Shown here: one piece after another, positions 18,196 through 27,298 of the stretch
How positions within the stretch are numbered: position 1 is the first letter of the stretch
How the letters are laid out: each line of letters starts with the position of its first letter
Origin: Marinobacter nitratireducens
GTDB lineage: Bacteria; Pseudomonadota; Gammaproteobacteria; Pseudomonadales; Oleiphilaceae
Assembly: GCF_000708045.1 (NCBI RefSeq)
Contig: NZ_ANIE01000002.1
Location: forward strand, 124,001-188,000
Direction: 5' to 3'
Length of the DNA: 64,000 bases
The notes under the pieces: generated by a model
The model's database searches: none
Told to the model about the DNA's origin: nothing
The model's input: only the letters and a program-made list of their open reading frames with translations
Program-made: the position numbers and the translations under genes

Positions 18196-19161
18196 ATGTC
18201 TGACATCAGGAACCATAACGTGCCCGAACGACAACTGAAAAACACAGTTGCCTCCCTGATCGAGGCGGAAGGTCTTCCAGAACAGTACGAACAGACGGTG
18301 GAACAGGTCATTCTGCCGCTGGTGAATCATATTCTTGACCTCCATGATACGGAAAAACGGCCCATTGTTGTGGGTATTCATGGCGCCCAGGGAACGGGTA
18401 AGTCCACGCTGACCCTGTTCCTGAGAGAAATCCTGTCCCATCACTACCATTGCCCAACCGCCAGTTTCTCCCTCGACGATATCTACCGCACGCGAGCCGA
18501 GCGGCAGGCACTTTCTGAAGAGGTTCATCCGCTCTTCCTGACGCGCGGCGTTCCGGGCACCCATGACGTCAAGCTTGGTGAAGCCGTGGTTGAGCGCCTC
18601 ACGTCTGCCACGGACGGGGATGAAACACCGGTGCCGGCCTTTGATAAAGCATTGGATGACCGCAAACCCGAGGCTGAGTGGCCTCGCTTTTCGGGGCGCG
18701 CCGAAGTGGTTCTGGTTGAGGGATGGTGCCAGGGAGCCCGCCCGGAGACAGATGAACAGGCATTACTCACCCCAATCAATACGCTCGAATCCGAGGAAGA
18801 CCCGCAGGGGGTCTGGCGGCGATATGTAAACGACTGCCTGAAAGGGGACTACGCCCGCTTTTTTGCACGGATGGACACCCTGATCATGCTGAAAGCGCCA
18901 TCAATGGACAGTGTTCTTGAATGGCGCACTCTTCAGGAGCACAAGCTTGCAGCCAAATACGGAGGCGCACCAAATGAGTGCGATCAGGCGGAGAGGGCGT
19001 CGGGTTTGCGCATAATGAGCGATGCCGAAGTCATTCGCTTCATCATGCACTACGAACGAGTCACCCGTTCCTGTCTCGACGAGATGCCGGGCAGGGCGGA
19101 CGTGCTTATTGAGGTAGCTGAAGACCACTCTCTCGGGCTGCCGCACTTCCACAACGGCTAA
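18196..19161 (+). CDS. D-glycerate 3-kinase
   Basis: 321 residues with a clear P-loop GAQGTGKS at 63-70 and FSLDDIYRTRAERQAL just after, which are typical of the plant and cyanobacterial type glycerate kinase. It phosphorylates D-glycerate to 3-phosphoglycerate. It heads a four-gene run with a phosphatase, glucosyl-3-phosphoglycerate synthase and a GH13 phosphorylase, so its likely job is to return the glycerate freed from glucosylglycerate to central metabolism. The ribosome site is weak for ATG 18196, which I chose because no better start lies nearby. The 53-base gap to divergent selO must hold promoters for both sides; I see no clear consensus there. Confidence 0.85.
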   Translation: MSDIRNHNVPERQLKNTVASLIEAEGLPEQYEQTVEQVILPLVNHILDLHDTEKRPIVVGIHGAQGTGKSTLTLFLREILSHHYHCPTASFSLDDIYRTRAERQALSEEVHPLFLTRGVPGTHDVKLGEAVVERLTSATDGDETPVPAFDKALDDRKPEAEWPRFSGRAEVVLVEGWCQGARPETDEQALLTPINTLESEEDPQGVWRRYVNDCLKGDYARFFARMDTLIMLKAPSMDSVLEWRTLQEHKLAAKYGGAPNECDQAERASGLRIMSDAEVIRFIMHYERVTRSCLDEMPGRADVLIEVAEDHSLGLPHFHNG

Positions 19162-19173
19162 AAGGATACGCCT

Positions 19174-19977
19174 ATGCCACGCCCTCATTTACTGTTCATT
19201 TCCGATCTCGATGGCACCTTGCTGGATCATCGGGATTACAGTTGGAAGGCCGCAACGCCAGCGCTGGAAAAGCTCCGGAGTGCGGGTATTCCGCTGATCC
19301 TGAATTCCAGTAAGACGGCGGCGGAAATACGCAAGGTGAGGGCAGAGCTTGGCAATACCGATCCTTTTATTGTCGAAAATGGTGCAGCGGTCGTCATCCC
19401 GGCCGGCACTTTTGGCAACTCTGACGAATCCGTGGTGAATTTTGGGGCGCCAAGACGTCAGGTCCTGGACGTGCTCACGGGCTTGAGGAAGGGCGGAGCC
19501 AGTTTTCGGGGCTTTGAGGATATGACTGCCGAGGAGTTGGCGGAGTATTCCGGGTTATCGCATGAGCAAGCCGAACTTGCCAGGCAACGCCTTGGCACCG
19601 AACCGCTGCTCTGGGAGGGTTCGGACGAGGAACTTGCGAAATTTGAGGCTGCCCTGGCGGCAGCGGACCTACGCCTGGTTCAGGGCGGTCGCTTTTTTCA
19701 TGCCATGGGCATCTTCGATAAGGCGGATGGGGCCCGTTTCTTGCTGGAGAAATATCAGGAGCGCTATGGAAACGAACCGTTGGTTGCCATCGCACTGGGA
19801 GACAGCCCCAATGATCAGCAAATGCTGGAGTCGGCTGACATCCCGGTGGTGATCCGGGGAGTGAACAGCGAGAACGTGCAGTTGCCGTCGGCCAAACACG
19901 CCATGCGCTCTCTGAAACCCGGCCCTGAGGGTTGGAACGAGTGTGTACTCAACCTCCTGTTTGAGTACGGCTACTAG
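19174..19977 (+). CDS. glucosyl/mannosyl-3-phosphoglycerate phosphatase (HAD-IIB)
   Basis: 267 residues with the HAD nucleophile motif ISDLDGTLLDH at the N-terminus, a motif II LILNSSKTAAE and the acidic motif IALGDSPNDQQML near 205. The fold and length are those of the mannosyl-3-phosphoglycerate phosphatase family. Beside gpgS its substrate is most likely glucosyl-3-phosphoglycerate, giving glucosylglycerate. ATG 19174 has AAAGGA about seven bases upstream and lies 12 bases after the kinase stop. Activity on mannosyl-3-phosphoglycerate is possible for this family, but no mannosyl synthase is seen. Confidence 0.87.
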   Translation: MPRPHLLFISDLDGTLLDHRDYSWKAATPALEKLRSAGIPLILNSSKTAAEIRKVRAELGNTDPFIVENGAAVVIPAGTFGNSDESVVNFGAPRRQVLDVLTGLRKGGASFRGFEDMTAEELAEYSGLSHEQAELARQRLGTEPLLWEGSDEELAKFEAALAAADLRLVQGGRFFHAMGIFDKADGARFLLEKYQERYGNEPLVAIALGDSPNDQQMLESADIPVVIRGVNSENVQLPSAKHAMRSLKPGPEGWNECVLNLLFEYGY

Positions 19978-19998
19978 CACTGAAAATAGGAGAGCCCC

Positions 19999-21222
19999 AT
20001 GGGCGACTTTTATCAGAATGGCATTATCACCACCCTCCACAATCTGGTTCGCCGTCCGGTTGAAGACCTGGAAGCGGATTTGCTGGAGTTCCGGAAATCG
20101 CGGCCAATGTCATTGGTGCTTCCCTCCCTCTACTCAGAGCTCGAAGGGCCAGCGTTAAAGAACATTGTCCACGAGCTTGGGAAGGTTCCCTATCTCGATC
20201 AGATTGTTATTGGTCTGGATCGTGCCAATGAAGAGCAGTATCGCCACGCTCTGGAGTATTTCTCAGAGTTGCCGCAGAACTTCAAAGTGCTCTGGAATGA
20301 TGGGCCAAGACTGCGGGCCATTGACCTGCTTCTTCGTGAGCAGGGCCTGGCGCCAACGGAAATGGGTAAGGGACGAAACGTCTGGTATTGCTTCGGTTAC
20401 GTGCTGGCATCGGGCGTGGGCAAATCTGTTGCGCTCCATGACTGCGATATCCTCACCTACTCACGGGATCTGGTTGCTCGACTGATTTACCCGGTTGCCA
20501 ATCCCGGCTTCAATTACATGTTCTGTAAGGGCTACTACGCCCGGGTGGCTGACAGCAAAATGAATGGCCGGGTCAGCCGTCTTCTGGTGACACCGCTGAT
20601 CCGCGCGCTCAAAAAAGTGTGCGGCCCCAACGATTTTCTGGATTACCTCGATAGTTACCGTTACCCGCTGGCGGGCGAATTTTCATTCCGGACCGATGTC
20701 ATCAATGACCTTCGGATTCCCAGCGACTGGGGGCTTGAGATCGGCGTGCTCTCGGAAATGAAGCGCAACTACGCCACCAACCGGCTATGCCAGGTGGACA
20801 TCGCCGACGTTTATGACCATAAGCATCAGGATTTGTCACCGGAAGATGCCAGCCGTGGGCTGTCCAAAATGAGTATGGATATCGCCAAGGCGCTCTTCCG
20901 CAAGCTGGCCACGAATGGCGAGGTGTTCTCGACGGAAACGTTCCGGACCATCAAGGCCACCTATTTCCGTATTGCCCTCGATTTTGTTGAGACTTACCAG
21001 AACGATGCGGTCATCAACGGCCTGAACTTTGATCGGCACAAAGAGGAGAAAGCCGTGGAGCTGTTCGCCCAGAATGTGATGCGTGCCGGATCGTATTTTC
21101 TGGATAACCCGATGGATACGCCTTTCATCCCGAGCTGGAACCGGGTGACCAGCGCGATTCCGGATATCAAAGAGCAGCTGCTGGAAGCCGTCGAACTGGA
21201 CAATCAGGAGTTTCGGCCATGA
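19999..21222 (+). CDS. gpgS: glucosyl-3-phosphoglycerate synthase
   Basis: 407 residues of the GT81 glycosyltransferase family. The nucleotide-sugar site shows as SLVLPSLYSE, GLDRANEEQY and the metal-binding HDCDIL at 147-152. It transfers glucose from an NDP-glucose donor to 3-phosphoglycerate, the committed step to glucosylglycerate, a solute made by many marine bacteria under salt stress combined with nitrogen shortage. It follows the phosphatase gene by 21 bases with a GGAGAG ribosome site, and its last 4 bases overlap the phosphorylase gene. The presence of both synthesis and breakdown genes on one transcript is discussed among the findings. Confidence 0.9.
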   Translation: MGDFYQNGIITTLHNLVRRPVEDLEADLLEFRKSRPMSLVLPSLYSELEGPALKNIVHELGKVPYLDQIVIGLDRANEEQYRHALEYFSELPQNFKVLWNDGPRLRAIDLLLREQGLAPTEMGKGRNVWYCFGYVLASGVGKSVALHDCDILTYSRDLVARLIYPVANPGFNYMFCKGYYARVADSKMNGRVSRLLVTPLIRALKKVCGPNDFLDYLDSYRYPLAGEFSFRTDVINDLRIPSDWGLEIGVLSEMKRNYATNRLCQVDIADVYDHKHQDLSPEDASRGLSKMSMDIAKALFRKLATNGEVFSTETFRTIKATYFRIALDFVETYQNDAVINGLNFDRHKEEKAVELFAQNVMRAGSYFLDNPMDTPFIPSWNRVTSAIPDIKEQLLEAVELDNQEFRP

Positions 21223-22949
21223 ACCACCAGCTGAAAACCAAACTGGTTTCCATGCTTGAGGTGGTTTACCCGTCGCTGGATTGCGACTTTCTGTCCGATC
21301 AACTGCTTTCCACCATGGGGTTGTCTCCGGATCAGGCCCCGCCGCCTGCGCATCAGAACAACTGGGATGAATCAGATATTGTACTGATCACCTACGCCGA
21401 CTCTGTGCAAAAGGACGGGCAGAAGCCGTTGGTCACGCTTCACCAGTTTCTCGAGGACTGTTTGTCGGAGACGGTGTCTTGCGTTCACATACTTCCGTTC
21501 TTTCCATTCAGTTCGGACGATGGGTTTGCGGTGATGGACTATCTCGCCGTCAACGAATCGCACGGAAACTGGGAAGATGTCGAAGCCATTGCCAGCGACT
21601 TCAAGCTGATGGCGGATCTGGTCATCAACCACATGTCCTCCCGCAGTCGCTGGTTTGATAACTTCAAAAAGCGGGTGGATCCGGGCAAGGACTACTTCTT
21701 CGAGGGCAACCCGCGGGATGATCTGAGCGCGGTCGTTCGTCCCAGAACCTCGCCCTTGCTGACTGCCGTTCAGACAGAGGATGGCGAACGCCATGTTTGG
21801 TGCACATTCAGTGAGGATCAGGTCGATCTGAATTTTGCCAACCCCAAAGTGTTGATCGAATTTGCCGGAATCATCCGTGAGTATCTGGAGCGGGGCGTGA
21901 TTATCTTCCGGCTGGATGCTGTCGCGTTTCTCTGGAAGGAGCCGGGCACTCCGTCGATCCACCTGCAGCAGACTCACGAACTGATCAAAATTCTGCGCCT
22001 GTTGATTGAGCACCACAGCCCGGATGCCGTCATCATTACCGAGACGAATGTGCCCAACCGTGAGAACCTGACCTATTTCGGCAACGCCAACGAAGCCCAT
22101 GTGATTTACAACTTCTCGTTGCCGCCCCTGCTGATCAATACGCTGGTTACCGGGGATTGCCGTCACCTGAAAACCTGGCTGATGAGCATGCCGCCGGCCC
22201 AGATGGGAACGACCTATCTGAACTTCATCGCATCCCACGATGGCGTCGGTATGCGGCCGACTGATGGATTGTTGAGTGAGGACGAGAAGCAGCGACTGAT
22301 CAACACCATGGATTCATTTGGTGGGAAGGTGTCCTACCGGCGCACGGCTGATGGCAGAGACCAGCCATACGAAATCAATATCGCGCTTTATGATGCCCTG
22401 AAAGGAACCGTCGAATCCGGAGCCGACCACTGGCAATTACAGCGGTTTATCTGTGCTCACACCGTGATGCTGGCGTTGGAGGGTATACCTGCGTTCTACA
22501 TTCACAGTCTTCTGGGCACTGAAAATGATCTGGAACGGGTTGAGAACACCGGGCGACTGCGCTCGATCAACCGTAGCCAATGGCAGATCGATACGCTCGA
22601 AGAAACCCTGGATAACCCGTTGAGTCATCACAGTAAGGTGTTTCACGAGCTGAAGCGTTTGATTGCCATTCGCCGCAAGCAGCCGGCGTTTCATCCCAAT
22701 GCGACGCAGTTTACCTTGCACCTGGGGCTTCAGGTATTCGGTTTCTGGCGCCAGAGTATGCGACGCGATCAGTCGGTTTTCTGCATCCACAACATCAGCA
22801 ATGAAGTCCAGCAGATTGCGCTCAGTGATATCAACCTGATTGGAACGGAGCACTGGGTCGACTTGATCTCGGGCATGACGATTGATGATCTGTCTGGTTC
22901 CATCACGTTGAAGCCGTATCAGAGTGTCTGGTTAACAAACAGGAATTAA
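21219..22949 (+). CDS. GH13 family glucosylglycerate phosphorylase (sucrose-phosphorylase-like)
   Basis: 576 residues of the sucrose-phosphorylase subfamily of GH13. Visible landmarks are SCVHILPFFPFSSDDGFAVMDY, DLVINHMSSRSRWF, the nucleophile Asp233 in FRLDAVAFLWK, the acid/base Glu275 in IITETNVPN, and FIASHDGVGMRP. True sucrose phosphorylases and glucosylglycerate phosphorylases are similar in sequence; the operon with gpgS, phosphatase and glycerate kinase argues strongly for glucosylglycerate as substrate, giving glucose 1-phosphate and glycerate. The start ATG overlaps the gpgS stop (ATGA), so the two are translationally coupled. Sucrose as substrate remains the main alternative. Confidence 0.85.
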   Translation: MNHQLKTKLVSMLEVVYPSLDCDFLSDQLLSTMGLSPDQAPPPAHQNNWDESDIVLITYADSVQKDGQKPLVTLHQFLEDCLSETVSCVHILPFFPFSSDDGFAVMDYLAVNESHGNWEDVEAIASDFKLMADLVINHMSSRSRWFDNFKKRVDPGKDYFFEGNPRDDLSAVVRPRTSPLLTAVQTEDGERHVWCTFSEDQVDLNFANPKVLIEFAGIIREYLERGVIIFRLDAVAFLWKEPGTPSIHLQQTHELIKILRLLIEHHSPDAVIITETNVPNRENLTYFGNANEAHVIYNFSLPPLLINTLVTGDCRHLKTWLMSMPPAQMGTTYLNFIASHDGVGMRPTDGLLSEDEKQRLINTMDSFGGKVSYRRTADGRDQPYEINIALYDALKGTVESGADHWQLQRFICAHTVMLALEGIPAFYIHSLLGTENDLERVENTGRLRSINRSQWQIDTLEETLDNPLSHHSKVFHELKRLIAIRRKQPAFHPNATQFTLHLGLQVFGFWRQSMRRDQSVFCIHNISNEVQQIALSDINLIGTEHWVDLISGMTIDDLSGSITLKPYQSVWLTNRN

Positions 22950-23009
22950 TGACATCTGAGAGAAAACATCGGTATGCTTTGATTTACTGTGAAATATCGG
23001 AAATCAGGC

Positions 23010-23978
23010 ATGATGAAAGCAATCAAGGTGAACGGTGACTCCCTGAGCTGGGAGACTTGTGACGATTTTGGCGAACTGCCATCGGATCACCTGGAAATCG
23101 ATGTTGTCTGGACGGCAGTCAACCGAGCGGATCTGATGCAGAGGGCGGGCATGTATGCGCCGCCGCCCGGTGCTTCAAACATACTTGGCCTGGAAGTCAG
23201 TGGCCGGGTGGCTGCCGTTGGTGACGCGGTGAGTGGATTCGAGATCGGCGACGAGGTGTGCGCCTTGCTGACGGGTGGCGGCTACGCAACAAAAGTGGTT
23301 GTGCCTGCGGCGCAGGTGCTCCCGATTCCGAAAGGGTATTCCCTGGAAAAGGCGGCTGCGGTTCCCGAAGTGTTCGCCACGGCGTGGTTGAATCTGTACG
23401 AAGAGGCCCGCCTTAAACCCGGTGAAAAGGTCTTGTTGCACGCTGCAGCCAGTGGCCTGGGTACCGCGGTGATTCAGTTGGCGACGGCGTTCGGCAACCC
23501 GGTGTTTGCTACCGCAGGTGATGATGCGAAGCTGGAGATCTGCCGCAAGCTTGGCGCCAGCGGTGTCTGGAACCGAAAAGAAGGCTCCTTCATCGATGCG
23601 GTGAAAGCCTGGGGTGGTGTAGACATGATCCTGGATCCTGTTGGCGGCAATTACATCGCGGATGACCAGAAGGTTCTCAATGCCGATGGCCGTATCGTAC
23701 TCATCGGCCTGCTGGGTGGGCGGTATGCGGAAGTGGATCTTGGCGTCATGCTGGTCAAAGGCCACCGGCTGATTGGCTCGACCTTGCGTTCACGCTCTGT
23801 CGACGACAAGGCGCGAGTGCTGCAGGCGCTGTACCGCAACGTGTGGCCGTTGTTGTCTGCAGGCCAGATAGAGCCACTGATCGACAGTAACTGGCCGATC
23901 GAGAAAGCGGCGGAAGCAATGGATTATGTCGCGGCGAACAAAAACATCGGAAAGGTTCTGCTTCAAATCGCAGAATAA
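23010..23978 (+). CDS. PIG3-family NAD(P)H quinone oxidoreductase
   Basis: About 322 residues of the zinc-free MDR superfamily. The start is put at ATG 23010 (MMKAIKVNG), with the next ATG 23013 equally possible; the GTG at 22989 would add an unlikely tail. Typical PIG3 features are NRADLMQRAGMYAPPPGAS, LGLEVSGRVAAVGD and the nucleotide-binding HAAASGLGTAVIQLA. It reduces quinones with NADPH. It follows the phosphorylase by 60 bases but probably has its own promoter. The last codons lie inside a long hairpin that separates it from the convergent next gene. Confidence 0.88.
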   Translation: MMKAIKVNGDSLSWETCDDFGELPSDHLEIDVVWTAVNRADLMQRAGMYAPPPGASNILGLEVSGRVAAVGDAVSGFEIGDEVCALLTGGGYATKVVVPAAQVLPIPKGYSLEKAAAVPEVFATAWLNLYEEARLKPGEKVLLHAAASGLGTAVIQLATAFGNPVFATAGDDAKLEICRKLGASGVWNRKEGSFIDAVKAWGGVDMILDPVGGNYIADDQKVLNADGRIVLIGLLGGRYAEVDLGVMLVKGHRLIGSTLRSRSVDDKARVLQALYRNVWPLLSAGQIEPLIDSNWPIEKAAEAMDYVAANKNIGKVLLQIAE

Positions 23979-23989
23979 CCTTTCCGATG
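23945..23989. terminator. 45-base hairpin across the stop codon, between convergent genes
   Basis: A perfect 13-bp inverted repeat (CATCGGAAAGGTT and its complement) with a second CTGC/GCAG pairing inside. It spans the TAA of the quinone oxidoreductase gene and faces the convergent oxidoreductase gene. No T-run follows, so classical termination is uncertain. Confidence 0.5.
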
Positions 23990-24006
23990 CGAGCAGCGGC
24001 GAGCGG

Positions 24007-25032
24007 TTAGTCTGCGATATGAACCAACTGCTTGCCGAAGTTCTTGCCCTTGAGCATTCCCTTGAACGCCTCAACCGCGTTCTCCAGACCTTCTGCGACC
24101 GTTTCCCGGTACTTCAGCTCGCCCGAAGCAATCCGGGTAGCCAGGGTTTCAGTGATTTCCTGGTGTTTGTCCTGCCACTCGGTCACGAGGAAGAACCGGT
24201 GCTCTGGCACGGGGTCCAGGGCTTTCAGAACATGAAATGGGGTCTCAACGCTCGCCATATCAGTCGCGTTATAAGCGGAAACATACCCGCAGATGGGCAC
24301 GCGAGCGCCATTATTCAGTAGTGGCGCCACAGCCCGGGTGACGGCGCCCCCGACGTTTTCAAAGTAAATGTCGATACCATCCGGACACGCGGCCTTCAGA
24401 TCGGCTTCCAGGTTCCCCGCTTTGTAGTCGACGCAGGCATCGAAGCCGAGTTCGTTCACCACATAGCTGCATTTCTCCGGCCCGCCGGCAACGCCCACAA
24501 CCCGGCAGCCTTCCGATTTTGCTGTCTGGCCAACGACCGTGCCTACGGGGCCAGAGGCGGCTGAAACCACGACCGTTTCACCGGCTTTGGGTTTGCCCAC
24601 GTACATGAGTCCGCAATAGCCGGTTCGGCCGGGCATCCCCGCAACACCGAGATAGGTCTGCAAGGGCACATTGTCTTTTTGGTGGATTTTGTAAACCATC
24701 GGGGCATCGGCCGGGAAAGTTACGTATTCCTGCCAACCGGAGTAGCAGGTTACCAGATCACCCACCTTCAGTTTCTCGGAGCGAGACTCCACAACGCGGG
24801 CGACGCTCTCGCCAACGATGGGATCGTCAATGGCGACCGGGTCCATGTAGCCCTTTGCATCGTTCAGGCGTGGGCGCATGTAAGGATCCAGCGAGAGCCA
24901 GAGTACCTGGGCAACGACCTCACCCTCGTTGGGCGCCCGCACCGGGCGTTCTTCCAGCACCAGATCGCCGTCCTGAATTTCACCCTGTGGGCGCTTCTTG
25001 AGTACGACGGCTCGGTTTTTGTATTCGCTCAC
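24007..25032 (-). CDS. NADP-dependent MDR oxidoreductase, CurA/prostaglandin-reductase type
   Basis: 341 residues from GTG 25032, chosen because CCGGAG lies about eight bases upstream; the frame is open back to 25137 but that part is not family-like. The protein follows the CurA and leukotriene-B4 dehydrogenase group: LWLSLDPYMRPRLNDAKGY, VVSAASGPVGTVVGQTAKSEGC for NADP binding, GVAGGPEKCSYV and IDIYFENVGG. Members reduce alpha,beta-unsaturated ketones and aldehydes with NADPH, so a detoxification role is likely. It is convergent with the quinone oxidoreductase and divergent from vgrG, with about 175 bases to the vgrG start. Confidence 0.88.
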   Translation of the reverse strand: MSEYKNRAVVLKKRPQGEIQDGDLVLEERPVRAPNEGEVVAQVLWLSLDPYMRPRLNDAKGYMDPVAIDDPIVGESVARVVESRSEKLKVGDLVTCYSGWQEYVTFPADAPMVYKIHQKDNVPLQTYLGVAGMPGRTGYCGLMYVGKPKAGETVVVSAASGPVGTVVGQTAKSEGCRVVGVAGGPEKCSYVVNELGFDACVDYKAGNLEADLKAACPDGIDIYFENVGGAVTRAVAPLLNNGARVPICGYVSAYNATDMASVETPFHVLKALDPVPEHRFFLVTEWQDKHQEITETLATRIASGELKYRETVAEGLENAVEAFKGMLKGKNFGKQLVHIAD

Positions 25033-25207
25033 AATCAATCTCCGGTTGCGTAATGAAACCAGATTAGGGTGAAGGAGATTAGACCTGCGGTCAACCTCTT
25101 CTGATGCCTGTCGCCAGTCACGGGGTTTCATTCTCAATGGCGATGGTTATAATCTGAGCCGTGCTCAGGAAGAGCCGAACGAACCATTTTCTTCAGGGAA
25201 CGAAGAC

Positions 25208-27298
25208 ATGCCCCAGGCAAGCGGACTGCAGTTCACCGCCCGTGTAGGTGAACTCCCCCAAGATCTATTCGCCGTGGTTGGCTTTGCGCTGACCGAAGGC
25301 CTCTCCGACCTCTTTCAGGGCCGGCTCGAACTGGCCAGCACCGATCCTTCGATCCAGGCAGCCGATGTGCTGGAACAGCCCGTGGATTTGATGGTCTGGC
25401 AGGATGGCGCGCCGCTACGGCGCTTCACCGGCGTGGTCAACGAATTTGCCCGCGGGGAGACCGGCCATCGGCGAACCCGCTACGAACTGGTGATCCAGCC
25501 ACCGCTGTGGCGCCTGGGCCTGATGCACAACAGCCGCATCTTCCAGACCCAGAGCACCGACGCCATCCTGCGCACCCTGCTGGAAGAACGGGGCATTGTG
25601 GACACCGTCTTTGACCTCAAACGCCCCCCGGAAGAACGGGAATACTGCGTCCAGCACCGGGAGAGCGATCTGGACTTCATCAACCGGCTGGCGGCCGAAG
25701 AAGGCTGGCACTACCGCTACCAGCACGGCAGCGTGGATGGCGCAACCCAACCCGGCTTGATCGTCGCCGATCATCACGGCGATGCCCCGAGACTGGATAA
25801 CGTGGCCTACAACGCCAAAGCCGGAGGCAGCACCAAGCAGCCCTGCGTCTTCCGCTTTAGCTATCAGGAACGGGTTAGAGCCGCCTCCGTCGCCATGAAG
25901 GACTACACCTTCAAGAACCCCGCCTACGCCCTGATGCACGAACAGACCAGCGGCAACCTGAACCAGCGGGACGATTACCAGCACTACGACTACCCCGGCC
26001 GCTTCAAGGCCGACGCCTCGGGCCAGCCCTTTACCCAGACCAGGCTCGACGCCCTCAGAAACAACGCCAGCACCGCCAATGGCGAGAGCAACCGACCAGA
26101 CTTCACCGCCGGAGCCAAAGTCGCACTCACCGACCACGACAGCGAGACCCTGAACCGGGAGTGGCTGCTCACCGCCATCACCCACACCGGCAAACAACCC
26201 CAGGCCCTGGAAGAAGAAGGTGGCAGCGACCCGACCAGCTACCACAACGAGTTCAGTGCTATCCCGGCGGACAAGACCTGGCGCCCCATCTGCGAACACC
26301 GCCCCCTGATGGACGGCCCCCAGATCGCACTCGTGACCGGCCCGGACGGGGAAGAAATCCACTGCGACCAGTACGGCCGGGTCAAAGTCCGCTTCCCCTG
26401 GGATCGATACAGCCAGAACGACGAACACAGCAGCGCCTGGCTAAGAGTCAGCCAGGGCTGGGCCGGTGGCCAGTACGGCTTCATGGCCCTGCCGAGAATC
26501 GGCCACGAAGTGATTGTGTCCTTCCTGGACGGCGACCCGGACCAGCCGATCATCACCGGCCGGACCTACCACGCCACCAATACACCGCCGTATTCACTGC
26601 CGGAACACAAAACCCGGACCACCCTGAAAACCCAGACCCACAAAGGCGAGGGCAGCAACGAACTGAGGTTCGAGGACGAAGCAGATCAGGAACAGATCTA
26701 CGTTCATGCCCAGAAAGACCTGGACCTGCTCACGGAAAACAACCGCACCGAAGTCATCAGGAATGACAGCCATCGGACCGTCGAAAATCACGAATTCAGC
26801 CGAATTCAGGCAAACGAACACTGCACAACCGACGGCGAGAATCGGCTCTCTGTCGGCGCAGACTGCAGCCAGATCATCGGTGGCTCCCTGCACCAGAAAA
26901 CCGGCTCGGTTACGGCCAGCGAAGCGGGCACCGAAGTGCACCACAAGGCGGGCGCCAAAGTGGTTCTGGATGCCGGTGCAGAACTCACGATTGCCGGCGG
27001 TGGTAGCTTCATCAAGCTGGACCCGAGCGGCGTGACCCTGAGTGGCCCGGGCATCAAGATCAACTCCGGGGGAAGTCCGGGGACTGGGAGCGGGCAGGGG
27101 GCGAGTGGGGCGGAGTTGCCTGTTTTGCTGCAAAGCGATCATGGCCAACGTGTGGAACCTGTTAACTTGCCTATCGCCGAGCAGCGGGATTCTTTTGTCG
27201 CGGAAGGTCGAAAGAAAAGACTGATCGTCGACATCATCGGCGGTGGCGATGAAATCGAGAAAGTACGAGCTATTAAAAACAACGGGGAGACAACCTGA
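25208..27298 (+). CDS. vgrG: type VI secretion system spike protein VgrG (TssI)
   Basis: 696 residues with the full VgrG plan: an N-terminal gp27-like part (FTARVGELPQDLFAVVGFALTEGLS), the REYCVQHRESDLDFINRLAAEEGWHYRY region near 145, the gp5-like OB domain (YGRVKVRFPWDRYS) and a beta-helix rich in short repeats ending near residue 625. A C-terminal extension of about 70 residues follows the Gly/Ser linker; it may be the cargo-docking tail. ATG 25208 has AGGGAA upstream. The stop TGA shares a base with the effector start (TGATG). No baseplate, sheath or Hcp gene lies in the window, so this is an orphan vgrG island. Codon use up to about 27,060 is very GC-rich, and less so in the tail. Confidence 0.95.
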   Translation: MPQASGLQFTARVGELPQDLFAVVGFALTEGLSDLFQGRLELASTDPSIQAADVLEQPVDLMVWQDGAPLRRFTGVVNEFARGETGHRRTRYELVIQPPLWRLGLMHNSRIFQTQSTDAILRTLLEERGIVDTVFDLKRPPEEREYCVQHRESDLDFINRLAAEEGWHYRYQHGSVDGATQPGLIVADHHGDAPRLDNVAYNAKAGGSTKQPCVFRFSYQERVRAASVAMKDYTFKNPAYALMHEQTSGNLNQRDDYQHYDYPGRFKADASGQPFTQTRLDALRNNASTANGESNRPDFTAGAKVALTDHDSETLNREWLLTAITHTGKQPQALEEEGGSDPTSYHNEFSAIPADKTWRPICEHRPLMDGPQIALVTGPDGEEIHCDQYGRVKVRFPWDRYSQNDEHSSAWLRVSQGWAGGQYGFMALPRIGHEVIVSFLDGDPDQPIITGRTYHATNTPPYSLPEHKTRTTLKTQTHKGEGSNELRFEDEADQEQIYVHAQKDLDLLTENNRTEVIRNDSHRTVENHEFSRIQANEHCTTDGENRLSVGADCSQIIGGSLHQKTGSVTASEAGTEVHHKAGAKVVLDAGAELTIAGGGSFIKLDPSGVTLSGPGIKINSGGSPGTGSGQGASGAELPVLLQSDHGQRVEPVNLPIAEQRDSFVAEGRKKRLIVDIIGGGDEIEKVRAIKNNGETT

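Noticed and set aside
21372..22238. 288-codon antisense frame in the GH13 phosphorylase gene
   Set aside because: Covers the catalytic part of a well-supported gene and shows no motif of its own.
25415..26428. Long antisense open frame (337 codons) inside vgrG
   Set aside because: It mirrors the GC-rich codons of vgrG, gives a low-complexity Val/Gly/Ala/Phe-rich product and has no family likeness. The vgrG frame explains the sequence.
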